DNA of 64,000 nucleotides from Sapria himalayana (lineage: Eukaryota; Streptophyta; Magnoliopsida; Malpighiales; Rafflesiaceae), in the NCBI GenBank assembly GCA_029783825.1, contig JAREIK010003431.1, forward strand, positions 2,291,174 through 2,355,173, written 5' to 3'. The notes beneath the pieces were generated by a model. It was not told the origin of the DNA and did no database searches. It saw only the letters and a program-made list of their open reading frames with translations. Positions 1 through 13,200 of the stretch are shown here, piece by piece. The position numbers and the translations under genes are program-made. Numbering within the stretch: position 1 is the first letter of the stretch; every line of letters begins with the position of its first letter.

Positions 1-950
1 CCTACTTAGGGACTAATCAGATATAAACGCATGCAAGGATTAATTGGAAATAGAATTTGAGCCTTAAATTCTCATACTAGCTATCATTGAGAACTCTCCA
101 TTCAATGACATAAACCATAGAATAAATTTTTATATAGTGATTATGGTTTTATAACATCATATTTTTGATAAAAGTTATATTTGGAATGTTGATGGATTTA
201 CATGTTATTTAGAATAGATATTTAGGATTCCACTCGAATATAGATTTATGTTTGTTGGTCATGGTGAACAATGATAAGTAACTCACATAGCACACTCACA
301 AGTTTTGACCCAAAGGAATCGACAACCATTCTACTTTTATCTCATGAGATAAACCTAACTATGGAAACCATAAGTTGATAAGTTTGATTAGTCCACGTAT
401 GATACTCATGAAGCCAAAAGTATAAACATATTTATAACCAATATATTTTCATTATTCTAAAAGAACTAACCTTAACATGAAGTAAGGCTTATATACAATA
501 TCTAACCTAGGAGTTTGACCATAGTGTGAGACTCATATGTTAGTAATGATAGATAGTGACAAGTAAGTCACGAGACATATGCAAGTGGAGATATTTTGTA
601 AAGTGGTGACAACCCTATATAAAAATTTCTTTTGTATGATTTCCAGAGATGACATCAATAGCAAGACATATATTAATTATCGTGAGTAGAATGCTCATGA
701 AGCCAAAAGTGTAAATATTCTTATTATCATATTACTTCAGGTATTTTATGACAGCATAGATTAGAAAATAAAAATACATACTCGAAGTAGTCTCAATGGA
801 AGTTGATGTATTGCCTAAAAAGATGATACATGTGAATAACTTATTAATGGAACAAAAATGTTTTTAGTGGTATAATACCAAAGACATAATGATAAGGGAC
901 TATCCTTGATAGTGATGGTAGAAAATTGATAAATACCTTGTATGCAAAGA
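1..950 (-). repeat. R repeat, partial copy (probable Ty3/gypsy 5' LTR part)
   Basis: Read on the minus strand, this matches the first part of the R repeat seen at 55.0-55.6 kb and 30.0-30.6 kb. Shared phrases are a 'cttacctatcattatcc'-like tract, a tract like 'gaccaacacacacaaatc', and one like 'taagtgtcatactta'. A plus-strand gag remnant lies downstream at about 1.8 kb, as expected if this is the end of a 5' LTR in plus sense. The copy is cut by the window edge. No terminal TG/CA or primer-binding site could be fixed. Confidence 0.6.
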
Positions 951-1799
951 CAACACAAGGCTAATTCAAAATTTATCTACTTTTTATCCAACAATCAATC
1001 ATAACATTGCTTTAATAATATAGAAATAATCATACACAAGATAATAAGCAAGCCTAGGGCTTATGTATCTTTTCTAGACTCATGTATATCTATTCAACTA
1101 GAATAGCTTTTAGTTTACTATTGGTTGATCAAACTGCTCATACAATCATTATAGGATTGTTATGTAGACTTATGATCTCTTTACTACATATGTGACCATA
1201 TATTTGAGGACCTCCAATAGACATAATCAAGAACCAATGAGGTTTTGGCATCATATAAAAAAAGATCAATTTTATAATTATAATATTCTCAAAAAATATT
1301 TAATTTGATTGGTCAATTTGAGTTAACATAACTATCTTTGAAAAAGAATAATTTTATTGCTAGTTAGTTTTGAAAATAATTTTTAATTAGCATTTATTTT
1401 GTATTTGTATTTTTGTTTATATATATATTTTTGTAGCCTCTACACTTATATGAGCCAAATATTTAGGACTAAGTTAATATCTCTAGATCTAAAAATTAAG
1501 AGAACAAGAAAAACTATTTTGTGATTGAAGGCTAAGAGAAAAAAGATATAGATATTGGTAACTACTATTGGATAGAATATAGCTCAACCAAGACAAATGA
1601 ATGAGACAATCTGAAATGTTTCTGTCAAATAGATTATCAGTAATGGAATACAAAATAAATGTCTTTGTCAACCAATTTGCATCCTTGCAATGATAATATA
1701 TGACTAGTTTTGATACAAACTATCAAATAGAAGAAGCCAATTCACTATATTGTTGTGAGTCTTATTAAAGACTTAATAGAATCATTCATCTATACTTTC
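951..1799. other. Unassigned AT-rich stretch
   Basis: No recognisable protein or repeat was found in either strand. If the R copy to the left is a 5' LTR and the gag remnant to the right belongs to it, this would be leader and the lost N-terminal part of gag. A short minus-strand open frame at 1489-1671 is low-complexity and has no family resemblance. Confidence 0.4.
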
Positions 1800-2170
1800 T
1801 TCTGAATGTTAAAAAATATGAAGATCCACCGTATGGGAGCCATGAAAAAGTACAAGAGAATAATAGTCCATATATGACATAAAGCCATCATTTGAGGATT
1901 ATATTCTTGCATTTGTAATAGAGACTACGTAAAGTAATGATGTGAAAGAAGATCAAAATAGATATATGAAAACAAGGCTAGAACATATTGACACAATGAT
2001 AAAGAGTAGTGCTAGCCAAATTAGATAACTAGCACTAATAATGAGGAAGAAAAGTGTTGGTGGTGAACTAGGTGAATCTGAGAAAAATCTGTGATGCATG
2101 TCCATAACACTTAGAAGTAGCATCAAATTAAGAGGAAGAAAATCGAGGAGAAAATCAAAGGAGATGATGT
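1800..2170 (+). pseudogene. gag: Ty3/gypsy (Athila/Tat-like) gag C-terminal remnant
   Basis: Conceptual translation across stops gives the end of an Athila-type gag. A segment like 'NSPYMT' is followed by a predicted helical 'RLEHIDTMIKSSASQIR' and then 'ITLRSSIKLRG' near 2100-2135. In this family the 'QIGQL...' helix followed by 'TLRSGKEL'-type residues is a conserved hallmark just before the protease. Several stops interrupt it, for example after 'SQIR' and before 'CMSI'. The same segment recurs on the minus strand at 54.65-54.96 kb and 18.5-18.7 kb. It is too short and broken to be functional. Confidence 0.7.
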
Positions 2171-2679
2171 AAGGAAGCCTTGAATTTTATAAAAGTCATG
2201 ACTTTATATATGACAAAAGAAGCTATTACTTTGACAAAACTAATGTTTAATGAAGAAGTTGAAACTTCTTCCAAAATCATGCCTTTAGAATCCAAAGAGC
2301 AAATGTCAATACCACAACTTCACAAAAATTCATGACATTGAAGAAAAAGTCAACTAATCTTAAAGCTACAATAATCATGAAGGAAGAAATATCTAGTGAT
2401 GCTACAACTTTTGTTAAAGTCATGATTATAGAAGAAGGATACACTGAAACATGGACAATTTAAGATGGACTAATCATGAAAGGGCTATCAAGTGACTATT
2501 ATGTCCCCACATGTATACAAATCATATAAGTAGTAACACGGACATAAGTCCAGATATTGATTGCATAAAAATTGAGTTGATAGTTCGAGTAATCAATAAT
2601 GAATCAACTACTACTCTAATTAAGTCTATAAACATGAGCTTTTAGAAAGATTCATAGATTCTAGAATTGGCTCACTTCC
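2171..2679 (+). other. Degenerate internal retroelement sequence
   Basis: Lysine- and glutamate-rich broken frames continue from the gag remnant, but no protease or reverse transcriptase motif is recognisable. The stretch ends where an oppositely oriented R copy starts, so a protease and N-terminal reverse transcriptase may have been displaced or deleted here. Confidence 0.35.
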
Positions 2680-4640
2680 TTTTATTTGAGGATATTTCTA
2701 TAGTATTTGATCAATATTGTATTTGCTAATTGAACAAATGATAAATTAGTATGAAAATACTCAAGTGTTCTCTTGGCATATAAGGTGGATATCATCCTTT
2801 GACTATCACTACAAAGGATGATCCCTTCCTAGTTGTCCCCTTAGTATTTCACAAATAAAGTAATATATCATTCCATTCATAGGTCATCCAAATACATTCT
2901 TCTTTCAAGCAAATTATAAACTATCATTGATAATTTCTTTGAATATGTATTTCTATTTCCTAACCTCTAATATCTTAAAGTAATGAAATAATATGGTAAT
3001 AAATATATTTATGCTTTTAGCTTCGTAAGTTCACACTCAAGACAATTTGAATTGCATGGTTGTCACTACCATACAAATTTCTTTTCCTATGAATCTCATA
3101 TATGAAAATTATATATGAAAATTATATATGAAAATTATATATGAAAATTATATATGAAAATTTCACTCGCATAGCTATCATTACCATATGGATCATCTTC
3201 TCTTGCATGTGCCCCTTAATTTATCTATCACTATCCTTCATGGATGACACACAACACTTACACTATAGTCAAACTCTTAAATTAGACATTCTATTTTACC
3301 CTCATTTTACTCAAAGTTAGTTCTTCTAGAATATGCATATTGGATTAGTTATGATTGTGTTCATTCTTTCAGCTTGGTGATCACTATACTAATACTAATT
3401 AAACTTATCTCAATATTGGGTTTCCACACAGATTTATCCCACATGTTAAGGTTTGAAGGGATGTAACTTCCTTCTTATCATATCATATGATTGTATCTTA
3501 TAGAATACCTATCATTATTAATTATTACCAACACACATAAATCTATGATATAGTAAAATCCATAAAATTGATTCTATCACACATCTATATTCGTCAATAT
3601 TTCAAAATACAACACTAATATAAATATTCAATGATATAAAAATAATGTTTCAATCACACATGAGTACATACCCTAACTCTAGATATCAATTTAGCCTAAT
3701 ATTTTGAAAGATTTCACACAATATGTATTATGATGTATCTTATGTGAATCAAGGATTCCCAATATAAACCCAAACATGAATATAGGCAATGAAATCAAAA
3801 ACTCAATCAAATATTACTATGTTCATCTTGAATTTGTCACTAGGTTGGGATTGGAATTATGTGCCTAGGATTTGTAGTGGCACTTGTCTCAAAATTCAAT
3901 TTCCCTTCTATGCCTTTTTTTTGTAAGTTTTGCTTAAATACTTTGGGATATCCATGTGATACTTTTAGTTGGAAGTCATGATGATAATTTGATGTCACAA
4001 CTTTAATGTCTCAATGGATCTTCTCTAGAGTATCAAAGTTATCATGGTAATGAATATCGTAATTCAATAACCCTCCTTTATAACAAAACATCATGATATT
4101 GGGAAAGACTATGACTAAGATTATATCTTTCTAAAACAAAACATCGTGGCACTTGGAATGACCATGATTGATATGGTTACTCTCTATAACCCAAAGTCAT
4201 AACACTAGAAATAATCATTACTTTAGTGATTTATTTATGGAGGATAAGGTCATGATTCTAAAATAGGCCATGTCTAGAGTAAATGCTCTCTGGAATAAAA
4301 TAACATAGTAAAAATAATGGAAAAATTATGTCAAATTGCTGGTAGATTCATAATATACAAAGATTTTCATGATTATTTTTGTAAAGTTACTACTAAAAAA
4401 GCTAATCATAACTACTCAATAAGATGGTAGAAGGTGAACATAAATCATAACATGGGAATATAAAGACTCTCCATCTCTTTTCTCTCATCTCTAAGCATTT
4501 GCTCTACCAAGTCTATTAATTTCTATTCAAATAGATATGGTTTTACTAATTTTCATAAAATTTTTTCAAATCATAAAAGTTTGTGAAATCTATCCGATAA
4601 AAACACAAATATGTGGAAACACACTAAGAAATACATTCTA
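2680..4640 (+). repeat. R repeat copy, plus orientation
   Basis: It contains the R order: 'tggcatataaggtgg' near 2777, a 'ctatcactac' block, the 'attttagcttcgtaag'-type block near 3017, then a tract rich in 'aaagtcat' and 'catgat' motifs from about 3960 to 4480. It sits between gag (plus) and pol (plus) remnants in the orientation opposite to the R copy at 1-950, so it is probably a separate nested insertion rather than an LTR of that element. Confidence 0.6.
3097..3165. repeat. 13-bp tandem repeat, five units
   Basis: The unit 'tatatatgaaaat' recurs with the g of 'gaaaa' at 3104, 3117, 3130, 3143 and 3156, an exact 13-bp period. It lies inside the R copy and other R copies lack the expansion, so it is a local slippage event. 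Confidence 0.9.
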
Positions 4641-4849
4641 AACCATCTAAAAAAGTTAGTACATAGAGTTCTAAATAGTCACATTTGTTATGGTTTCTCA
4701 GAAGAAGAGAAGATAAAACTAATCATCATTTCAATAGTATTGACTAAAGAGATGGAGTGATGGTGAAAATGATAAAGAAATATACTAAGAATGTAGCTCG
4801 GTTGCTTGAACATATGAAATGAATCAATCTCTTAATATACATGAGTATG

Positions 4850-7165
4850 ACACTTATGAAAGATGATGCAAGAACAATACTTACTTATTGGAAAGAAGGC
4901 AATTAGAAATGAAGAATTATCTATGTTTGATCGGACAATCCATGGGTTAGTCAAATTCATGTGGTTTAGGAGAAAATGATTGATGGTGATAAAAACTTCA
5001 AATGGTGAAGAAAGCTCTAACATGTATAACTACTAGATGGTGCATATGCACGTATTATCTAAAATTGAAAAAAGAAATAAGGAATGATTATTATTAGCTT
5101 CATTTCATTGTCCATATTCTAGATAGAATCTTAAAGTAATACTTTGATTATTTTTAGATCGATATTCAGGATAAAATCAGATTTAGATTCGTGTAGTAAA
5201 TAAAAAAAAATCATGTTCACTTATTCATATGGAACTTTTGCATTCCAAGAGAGATACCATTTTTCCTTTTAAATTCTCTGGATATTTTTCAAATGTGCAC
5301 GAATGTGATCTTTTCCTATCACAATGAATAAATTACTTAAGTATATATGGATAACTTTTCTATTTATAAAGATTCTTTTGAAGGATATTTTCAAAAATTG
5401 GAAGTGGTGTTGAAATATTGTAAAAAAAATTATTCTTATCTCTGAGAAATGACATTTCTTGGTGAAGGAAATAATTATACTAAGACATTTAGTTTCCACT
5501 AGAGGTCTAGAGGTGGACAACATGTTGATTTTTGTGATTAAAACTCTACCTCGCCCTACAACTACCTTGAGGTGCATAGTTTCCTTGAATATGTTGAGTT
5601 CTTTTGAAGTTTTATCCGTAACTTTTTAAAGATAGTGAAACAATTATGTAAACTTTAAGCGAAAGAAGTTGTCTTCAACTTTAGTGAAGAATGTATGTAA
5701 GTATTAGAAGAGCTAAAGTGAAAGTTGATAAAAAACTTAATTTTAAGCATATCACAATGTGGTAGATTTATTTGTGATTATGTGCAATATAAGCACATAT
5801 GGGCATAGAGATGTACTGGGTCAGAAATAAGACAAGGTTTTTTGGGTTATTTCATATGCTAGTCAAACCGTGAATGAAGCTCAAGTAAATTATACAACCA
5901 CTAAAGAAGAGATGTTAACCATGGTGTTTTTTTTGTGATAAATTATGATCATACATCCTTAGAACAAAGGAAGTAATTTACATGGATGATGAAACTATGT
6001 GGTACTTTATGGAAAAAAAAGCAAATCCAAGACTAATATGATGGATTTTTTTGCTATAAGATATTGATATAGAGATAAGAAATAAAAATGAGAGCAAGAA
6101 TGTGATTGCTGACCATTTGTCCTGCTTTGAACCTGATGAGAACCATATAAAAGGATCTGAAAATTTGGAGAACTTCTCAGATGAGCATTTTTTGATATTG
6201 AAAACTCATTTTTTCTGATATACTAATTTTGTTAATTATTTAGCATGTGAAGTCTTTCCTCTTCTCAATCTTTTAATGGAAAAGATAGTTTCTGCTTGAT
6301 ATGAGAAATTTACTATGTGCTATTTACACCTACCTAGAATATTTTTGAATAAAGTAATAAGATATGTATTAGAAGATGAACAGATAAAGATTATCCTCAA
6401 ATGTCACTTTTATCCTTATGAATGGTATTTTGAAGGTTATAACAGAGTGCAAACAACATTATAATCTAGATTTTTTTGGCTATCACTATTCAGAGATAGC
6501 CAGGATATGGTGAAAAGGTTTGATTGATGCTAGTGATTAGGTAATATATCTTGATTGAATGAAATGGTGCTCAATAATATTTTTGAAGTATAAATTTTTG
6601 GTGTATGAGGGATATACTTTATGGGATCATTTCATTCCTTCTTTTGAAAAGAGTACATATTATTAGTAATAGATTATATATCAAAATGGATTCATACACT
6701 AGCTGCATAATAGAATGATGCTAAGATGCTTGTGAGCTTCTTGTGCAGTAATATTTTCATGCCTTTTCACATGACGTAATGTATCATAAGTGATGAAGAA
6801 AACAATTTTTTTTTTGTAATAAGTTGCTTAATTCTTATTTGGCAAAGCATAACATGAGGCATAGAAGGGAACTTTACTATCATACATAGACAAACTATGA
6901 TACAGGTTTTCTAGACTAGTCACCATCATTTAGTTACTCTTTTTGAATCTGTATGCATGAAATTTAATGATGAGAAAGAGTTCAAGATGAATCGATAGAG
7001 GCAAAAACAATACCAAGGAGATCAAAAGGTGGAAGAAAAACTTTATAGGGTGAAGAAATATAATTACTTCTTTGAGAATAACTAAGGTAGATGTTTTGAA
7101 GTAGATGGGTTGAGGTAACGTTATTAAAAATAGTGCTTCTTGGGAGGAAACCCCAGAACTATAGA
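4850..7165 (+). pseudogene. pol: Ty3/gypsy (Athila/Tat-like) pol: reverse transcriptase, RNase H, integrase
   Basis: The translation, read across many stops and frame changes, keeps family landmarks in the right order. 'PWVSQIHVV' near 4940 starts the reverse transcriptase. 'VYMDNFSIYKDSF' near 5340 is the catalytic motif with the second Asp changed to Asn. 'EAQVNYTTTKEEML' near 5875 and 'VIADHLSCFE' near 6101 mark RNase H and its end. 'VIDYISKWIHTLAA' near 6665 and 'IISDEENNFF' near 6785 are integrase core strands. The 3' end carries 'gtgcttcttgggagg' at 7133, a sequence I recall as common just after pol in Athila/Tat elements. An extra ORF remnant follows at 8.0 kb. The altered catalytic site and many stops show it is dead. 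Confidence 0.85.
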
Positions 7166-7999
7166 ATAGATTTTAAGATTGAATAAAGCATCATAATGTT
7201 CCACATATTTTCTCAAGTTATCTTTGCCTGTTACATAGAGTTATGAAGCTGTTGGTGATTAATTTTGAAGGTCATGATGATGTTGTTTTAAGTCGTGACA
7301 AGTATTATGTCTTCATAGTCACAAAGAACCATAAAGACTTGTGACACTTTTTTAGTTTTAAATGTAGCGACATCAATTTTTAGGTCATGATATAATGGAT
7401 TGCAACTCAAAGAAAAAAGGGGTGAGAGAGAAAAACAAAGAAAGAAACATCTAGAAAAAAAGAAAGAGAGAGAGAGAGAGAGAGAAGAAAAGAGAAATAG
7501 TAGAATGGTCGTGACTTCATAATTCTCTCTCATTCCTTAGTCACAATGACATTTCATAGGTCTTGTGACATTTGTTCTTAATCTCTACTCTACTTCTCTG
7601 TGACTATAATTTTTTTAGTTACAACCTCATTTGGAAAAACCTACTTCAATTCTTAGTCATAACACTACTTTTAAATCATGGCACAACTTCTTTATTGTGA
7701 CTACCTTTATGCATCATAATAGTTTCTCTCAATTACTATACACATTTTTAGCTACAACCACGATTAATACTTTGCTACATTCATCTCAAAAGCCAAGTTA
7801 TTTTTAGGTAGTGAAATTTTTTGACATGACAAAAAATCTCTAGTCTATTTGCAAACGACACTCCACATTGCTCTTCTGACACATAGACCCTCTTTATGCT
7901 ACCTTTCTTCTACTCTTTGTCGGCATGTGTATAACTCCATCCATCATTCCTAATCAAAAACATATAAACATGACATGTCTTGATGACACTGTGGAGTAG
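7166..7999 (+). other. Post-pol non-coding stretch with GA microsatellite
   Basis: No coding family is recognisable. It holds repeated 'gtgac'/'gtcac' words resembling those of the R repeat and a GA-rich microsatellite at about 7461-7495. Position suggests the untranslated region between pol and the downstream extra ORF of the same element. Confidence 0.45.
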
Positions 8000-8770
8000 G
8001 CTACAAAAGAATAAGAATATGCCATAGATGTTGAAGGCAACAAGAAATTAAGAAAGAAGAGAAGTGAAGTCAAGAAAAAAAAAGTCATTTCGAAGAATGT
8101 CATTTTTCTATTTGAAAAAGGAAAGAAATTGATGAAGAGCACATTTTACACTAAAAACTTTATTGAAGAAATGGGATGTAATGAACTCATCTCTCCATTA
8201 CTTGACATAATAGAAAAATATAATTGAAATATTTTCTAGAAATAATTTATCACTTGGCACTATAGCTTTAGTGAAAGATTTTACTCCAACCTAGAAGAAA
8301 GGAGGTAGAAGATATGTTTTTTGAGGAAACTTTGGATACTATTTGATAGACATACTATCAACAAGATCTTTGAGCTATAGGTGTTGGATGGAAACAAATT
8401 AATAGCTTAAGGGGAAGCTCAATTTCAAAAAAAAATCATAATGTTGACAACAAGTAGAGAAAGTTGATATGGCATGAAGAAGATGTTTTATGGGTACATA
8501 CAAAGAAGAATTCTTATGTAACCTACAAAGTCTTTATGTTATTTTTTTAATTCAATATCACACACTTGTCTCCATCTATAGACTATGAGCCAAGACAAGG
8601 CAATACTCTTCTATGCCATGGTAAAATTTTATAAAATTAACATTGGAACGATCATTGAGAGCTCAATTCTTGACTATCAAAAAGGACTTACTGGACATAT
8701 TTTCAACCATGGTTTGATCTTCCAATTATGCATCAATGGACTCTTCTATGCCCTGGTTTTGGGCAATTAG
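8000..8770 (+). pseudogene. Retroelement extra ORF remnant ('putative plant transposon protein' type)
   Basis: The frame open at 8585-8770 reads 'SQDKAILFYAMVKFYKINIG' and then 'TIIESSILDYQKG', matching a domain I know from Athila/Tat-associated plant transposon ORFs, where a helix like 'KDRALLLYAIL.G..INVG' is followed by 'II...I'. Upstream broken frames, such as 'FIEEMGCNELI' near 8160, fit the domain's N-terminal part. The same domain appears on the minus strand at 37.8-39.4 kb and 49.6-51.1 kb. It lies 3' of the plus-strand pol, where Athila elements often carry an additional or env-like ORF. It ends abruptly against the copia leader fragment. Function is unknown; assignment is by motif only. 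Confidence 0.6.
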
Positions 8771-9545
8771 GCCCAAAAATATTTTGAAAATTTAATAAAG
8801 TTAAACCATTTTTAAGCACATGGGTAACACCATTACTCATCTTGTCTTACTAATGTCACCTAATATATTTCTAGTTTGGTAGAACCCACATTAAGGTGAT
8901 AAAAGGTTTGACAAGTGTTTAAATATGGATGACATGTTAACTTTGAATTTTATGTGAGGGATCTTGATTAATTTTAATTTTCAATTAATAGTTCTCATCA
9001 TATATCTAGTATCACCTGCTGATATAATATCATACATAGTATCTCATACATGCATATAATAAACATGTCACAATATGACCTTAATCTAGATTGATCTTTA
9101 TAAGCCAATATGAAAATCAATATTCATTCCTAGGTAGTAATATGCAACTCCATGAAGTTGATTTGACTAGTAACTTGCATAAATACACCTGGCTCCTTCA
9201 TCATTATGGTTGGATTGCATGACTTCAAATGGCTTGTATTGTCTCTCTTTTTTTATTACAACAATTAAAAATTATAATAAAACAAAAATGGCATGCACAC
9301 CGTATTTAATAATTATAACCCTTGAAAAAAAAATCTACCAAACACATTGGTTTAAAAGATCATACTATGCACCATGTGAAGTAATACAATATGCAAAATA
9401 TATAATATTATCATATAGCATAAATAATTTGCATTAAAAGAAATAAATTATAATAGCCGTGTATTTAAAATCAATTAAATTTATAAGGTATTACGCAGAG
9501 CAGTTATGGTGGTTCTGCTAGCTGGTTAGTAGATGGGTTATCTAA
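8765..9545 (-). mobile_element. Ty1/copia 5' leader fragment
   Basis: This segment aligns along its length, in the same orientation, with 23420-24200, which lies between the gag start and the 5' LTR of the minus-strand copia element. Shared phrases include 'tcatcttgtcttactaatgt', 'tggttggattgcatgactt' and 'tattacaacaattaaaa'. It is therefore untranslated leader of a second minus-strand copy that has lost both gag and LTR. The open frame at 9210-9437 lies in this leader and is not a gene. Confidence 0.75.
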
Positions 9546-9613
9546 TTGTTGAATAACTGAACTACTAATATAATCCTCATTGAATCGATCTCTAGATGAA
9601 TATATATTTTACT

Positions 9614-10001
9614 TAGAGGAGTCAATTACTAGGCAGCCCATGAAAATGCCATGGAATGGCATGGTTAAGCCATGCATGGAAAGCCATGGCATGGTTTAGA
9701 ATTGTACTTCAGTCATGTTGTGGGTAGGCCCAAGGCATGACTTAGGCCATGATGGTTGTGGCCTATTTTGTCAAATCGGCTAGCCTAGCCTCACCCACAC
9801 TAGCTTGGCCTAACCTAGGCTAGCCTAGCCTGAACATAGACTAGCCTAGATCAAATGGGGTTAGCTTGGTCAGAACTAACCTATCTTGGCATGATCGAAC
9901 ACAACCTGACATGATCCACCCAAAATCCATGTTAATGGGTTGTGTCAAGCTATGCCTTTTTAGAAAAATGCCAGGAGAACATTGTCTATTTGACACCTCT
10001 A
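9614..10001. mobile_element. Non-autonomous hAT element, CpG-decayed, 388 bp
   Basis: Left end 'tagaggagtcaa' and right end 'tttgacacctcta' are near-perfect terminal inverted repeats of the same type as the GC-rich elements at 19.1, 20.7 and 47.2 kb. A perfect 8-bp TSD, 'attttact', flanks it at 9606-9613 and 10002-10009. An 8-bp TSD and these ends fit the hAT superfamily. The interior is rich in 'gccatgg', 'ggcatgg' and 'tagcctagcc', which look like C-to-T decayed versions of the 'ggcacgg'/'ggccgg' words of the younger copies. Confidence 0.9.
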
Positions 10002-10009
10002 ATTTTACT

Positions 10010-10279
10010 GCTTATATGACTTATGTACTTGTAGATATTAATTGACGAGATACTCTCATTATATAGCTTTTAGGATATAGTCTAACTAATAAACTAAGAC
10101 ATAGTAAAAAAATTGCAAGAAATTTTTGACATTGTTGCTAAGGATTATTTAGTTTAGTTAGTTAATGTGAGTTGACATTATTATTTATATAAAATGATAA
10201 TATTTTTAGTAGTTTAGATTGAATTAAGTTTGATAAATAATATCAAATCTAAAAAGCTAGATCTTGTTAACTTGTTTCA
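10010..10279. other. AT-rich spacer
   Basis: No feature recognised. It runs from the hAT element's right TSD to the point where the plus-strand copia sequence becomes recognisable. Confidence 0.4.
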
Positions 10280-13200
10280 ACATGGATAGACAGCTGTAAA
10301 GGAGTAGACAACTAAAGAAGGGTGAAATTGATCTACGATAGACAATGGAGCAAAAGTTACTGCTTTGGCTGTAGGATGTTATGAACTTACTTCGCCCAGT
10401 GGATTTTTGTTAGTTTTGGACAATTTTTATTATGTTCCTATAATATGTAATAAAATTATTTTAGTTTCATGTTTTGATAATTATGGTTTTTATTTAATAA
10501 TTAAGAATAATAATTGTTCCATTTATCATAAAGACATATTCCATGCAAATACCTAATTACATGATGGTCTTTATGTTATGAACCTTCAAAAATATAATAA
10601 TTATCATATAATAATTTAAATCAAATGATTTAAATTTAAACTATCTTTGGCATTGTCATCTTGGTCATATAAATGAGAAACGCATCTCAAAACTTCATTA
10701 AGTTGGACTTTTGAATTTATTTGATTTCGAATCATATGATAGATATGAATCTTATATATTGGGTAAGATGACAAAGGTTCCCTTTAATGGGCATAGTGAA
10801 GGGGCTAATGAATTATTGGATCTCATACATACAGATGTATGTGGACTATTAAGTTTAGATACTAGAGGAGGTTACAAGTACTTCATTATATTTACTAATG
10901 ACTTCATGAGATATGGTTATGTCTACTTGATGAGACATAAATTTGAATCATTTGAAATGTTCAAATCTTTTCAAAATGAAGTACAAAACTAATTTGACAT
11001 GACAATCAAGGTACTTCGATCTGATCGAGGTGGCGAATATTTGAGCCAAAGATTTGATGACCATCTTAGAATTTGTGGAATCATTTCACAAGTAGCTCCC
11101 CATGGATCACCACAATGGAATAGTGTGTCTGAGATGAGGAATCAAACTTTATTAGATATGGTTTGATCTATGATGAGTCCAATAGATCTTCCATTTACCT
11201 TTTGGTGTTATGCACTTGAAACAGCTGCGTTCACACTAAATCGAGTTCTATCCAAAGTGGTTGAAAATACACCATATGAGATATGGATTGGTAAAAGATC
11301 TAGTTTGTCTTTTCTTAAGATTTGGGGTTGTAAGAATTATGTAAAATATCAAGTTTTAAATAAACTGGAGCCCAAATCTAATAAATATCTTTATGTGGGG
11401 TATCCAAAAGAGACTAAGAGATACTACTTTTACAACCACATAGAGAACAAAGTGTTTGCTGCTCGGAATTGTGTCTTTCTAGAAAGAAAATTTATTTCTA
11501 AAGGGATCAGTGGGAGTAAGGTACAACTTGAAGAAGTTTGAGAACCACAAGATAACATTGAACTACCTTTTGATACACATAGTCAACAAACTACTGCCGA
11601 CACACCTCATATAGCACAAAATTTACGTAGATCTGATAGGATATGTCATGAGCCCGAGAGATATTGATTTTTTGTGTGTGATAATAATGATGTATTATTA
11701 ATGGATCAAAATGAACCTACTACCTATCAAAATGCTATGTTGGATCTAGAATCTGAGAAATGATTATAGGCCATGAAGTTTGAAATTCAATCCATGTGTG
11801 AGAATCAGGTATAGACCTTGATTAACCCACCTGAAGATACAAAGACTATTGGGTACAAATGGGTTTTTAAAAAGAAAACTGATATGGATTATAAAGTATA
11901 TACTTACAAAGCAAGGATAGTTGCAAAAAGTTTCAAACAAACTCATGGTATAGACTGATGAAACTATTTCACCTGTAGCTATACTTAAGTCTATCTGAAT
12001 TCTTATTGTCATTACTAAATATCATGATTATGAGATTTAGAAAATGGATATTAAAACTATATTTCTTAATGAATACTTACTTGAGGATGTGTACATGATA
12101 CAGCCTGAGGGTTTTATATAACCTAAGAATTCTGGTAAAGTATGCAAGCTTCAAAGTTCCATTTATGGTTTGAAGATGGCATCTATGAGTTGGAATCTTC
12201 ATTTTTATGAATTAGTCAAAGGGTTTGGATTTGTCAAAAATGAAGATGAGCCTTTTATTTATATGAAAATTAGTGAGATTGTAATTGTATTTTTGGTCTT
12301 ATATATTTATGACATTTTACTCATTGAGAATGATTTCCATACCTTGCAGAATGTGAAGTCATGGTTAGGGAAGTGTTTCTCAATGGAAGACTTAAGGCGA
12401 AGCTGCCTATATCCTAGGGATAAAGATCTATAGAGAAATCTAAGAAGTTGATTTGTCTAAGTCAAAGTACTTACATAGACAAAGTACTAAAACAATTCAG
12501 TATGCAAGATTCTAAGGAAGGATACTTGCCCAAGTCTCATGGTATTCCTCTTAGAAAATTTTAGTGTCCTAACATTAAAGTTGAGTGAGAGCAGATGAGT
12601 AAGATTCCTTATGCCTCAACAATAGGATCTATCATGTATGTCATGTTATGTACTAGACCAGATGTATCTTATAGTTTAAGCATAACTAGATACCAGTCAG
12701 ATCCCACTGAGAGTCACTGGACTGTTGTCAAAAACATTCTTATGTATCTGAGAAGGTCTAAAGATATGTTCTTGGTGTATGAAGGATTGGAAGATGATCT
12801 GGTTGTAAATGATTACACAAATGCAAGCTTCCAATCTGACAATAATGATATCCAATCATAGTCAGGATATGCGTTTTGTTTAAATGGTGGTGTAGTTAGC
12901 TGGAAAAGTTCAAAGCAAAATAATATTCCTGATTCTACAACAAAAGCTGAATACATTGCAGCATCTAATGTAGCAAAGGAAGTAGTTTGGATCATGAAGT
13001 TCATTACTGACCTTGAAGTGCTTCCTAGCATTACAAATCATGTTGATGTTTATTGTGACAATAATAGTACTATTGCACAAGAAAAGAAACCTAGATCACA
13101 TCAGTGATCCAAACACATTCTTTGGCATTATCATCTCATTCGAGAAATCATCAAGAGAGGTGACGCTAAGATATGCAGAGTTCTAATAGATGATAATGTT

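Noticed and set aside
8585..8770. Independent small plant gene of 61 codons
   Set aside because: The residues match the retroelement extra ORF domain seen at 38-39 and 50-51 kb, and the upstream part of that domain continues with stops.
9210..9437. Small gene of 75 codons
   Set aside because: It lies in a copia leader; the homologous leader at 23.4-24.2 kb does not conserve the frame.
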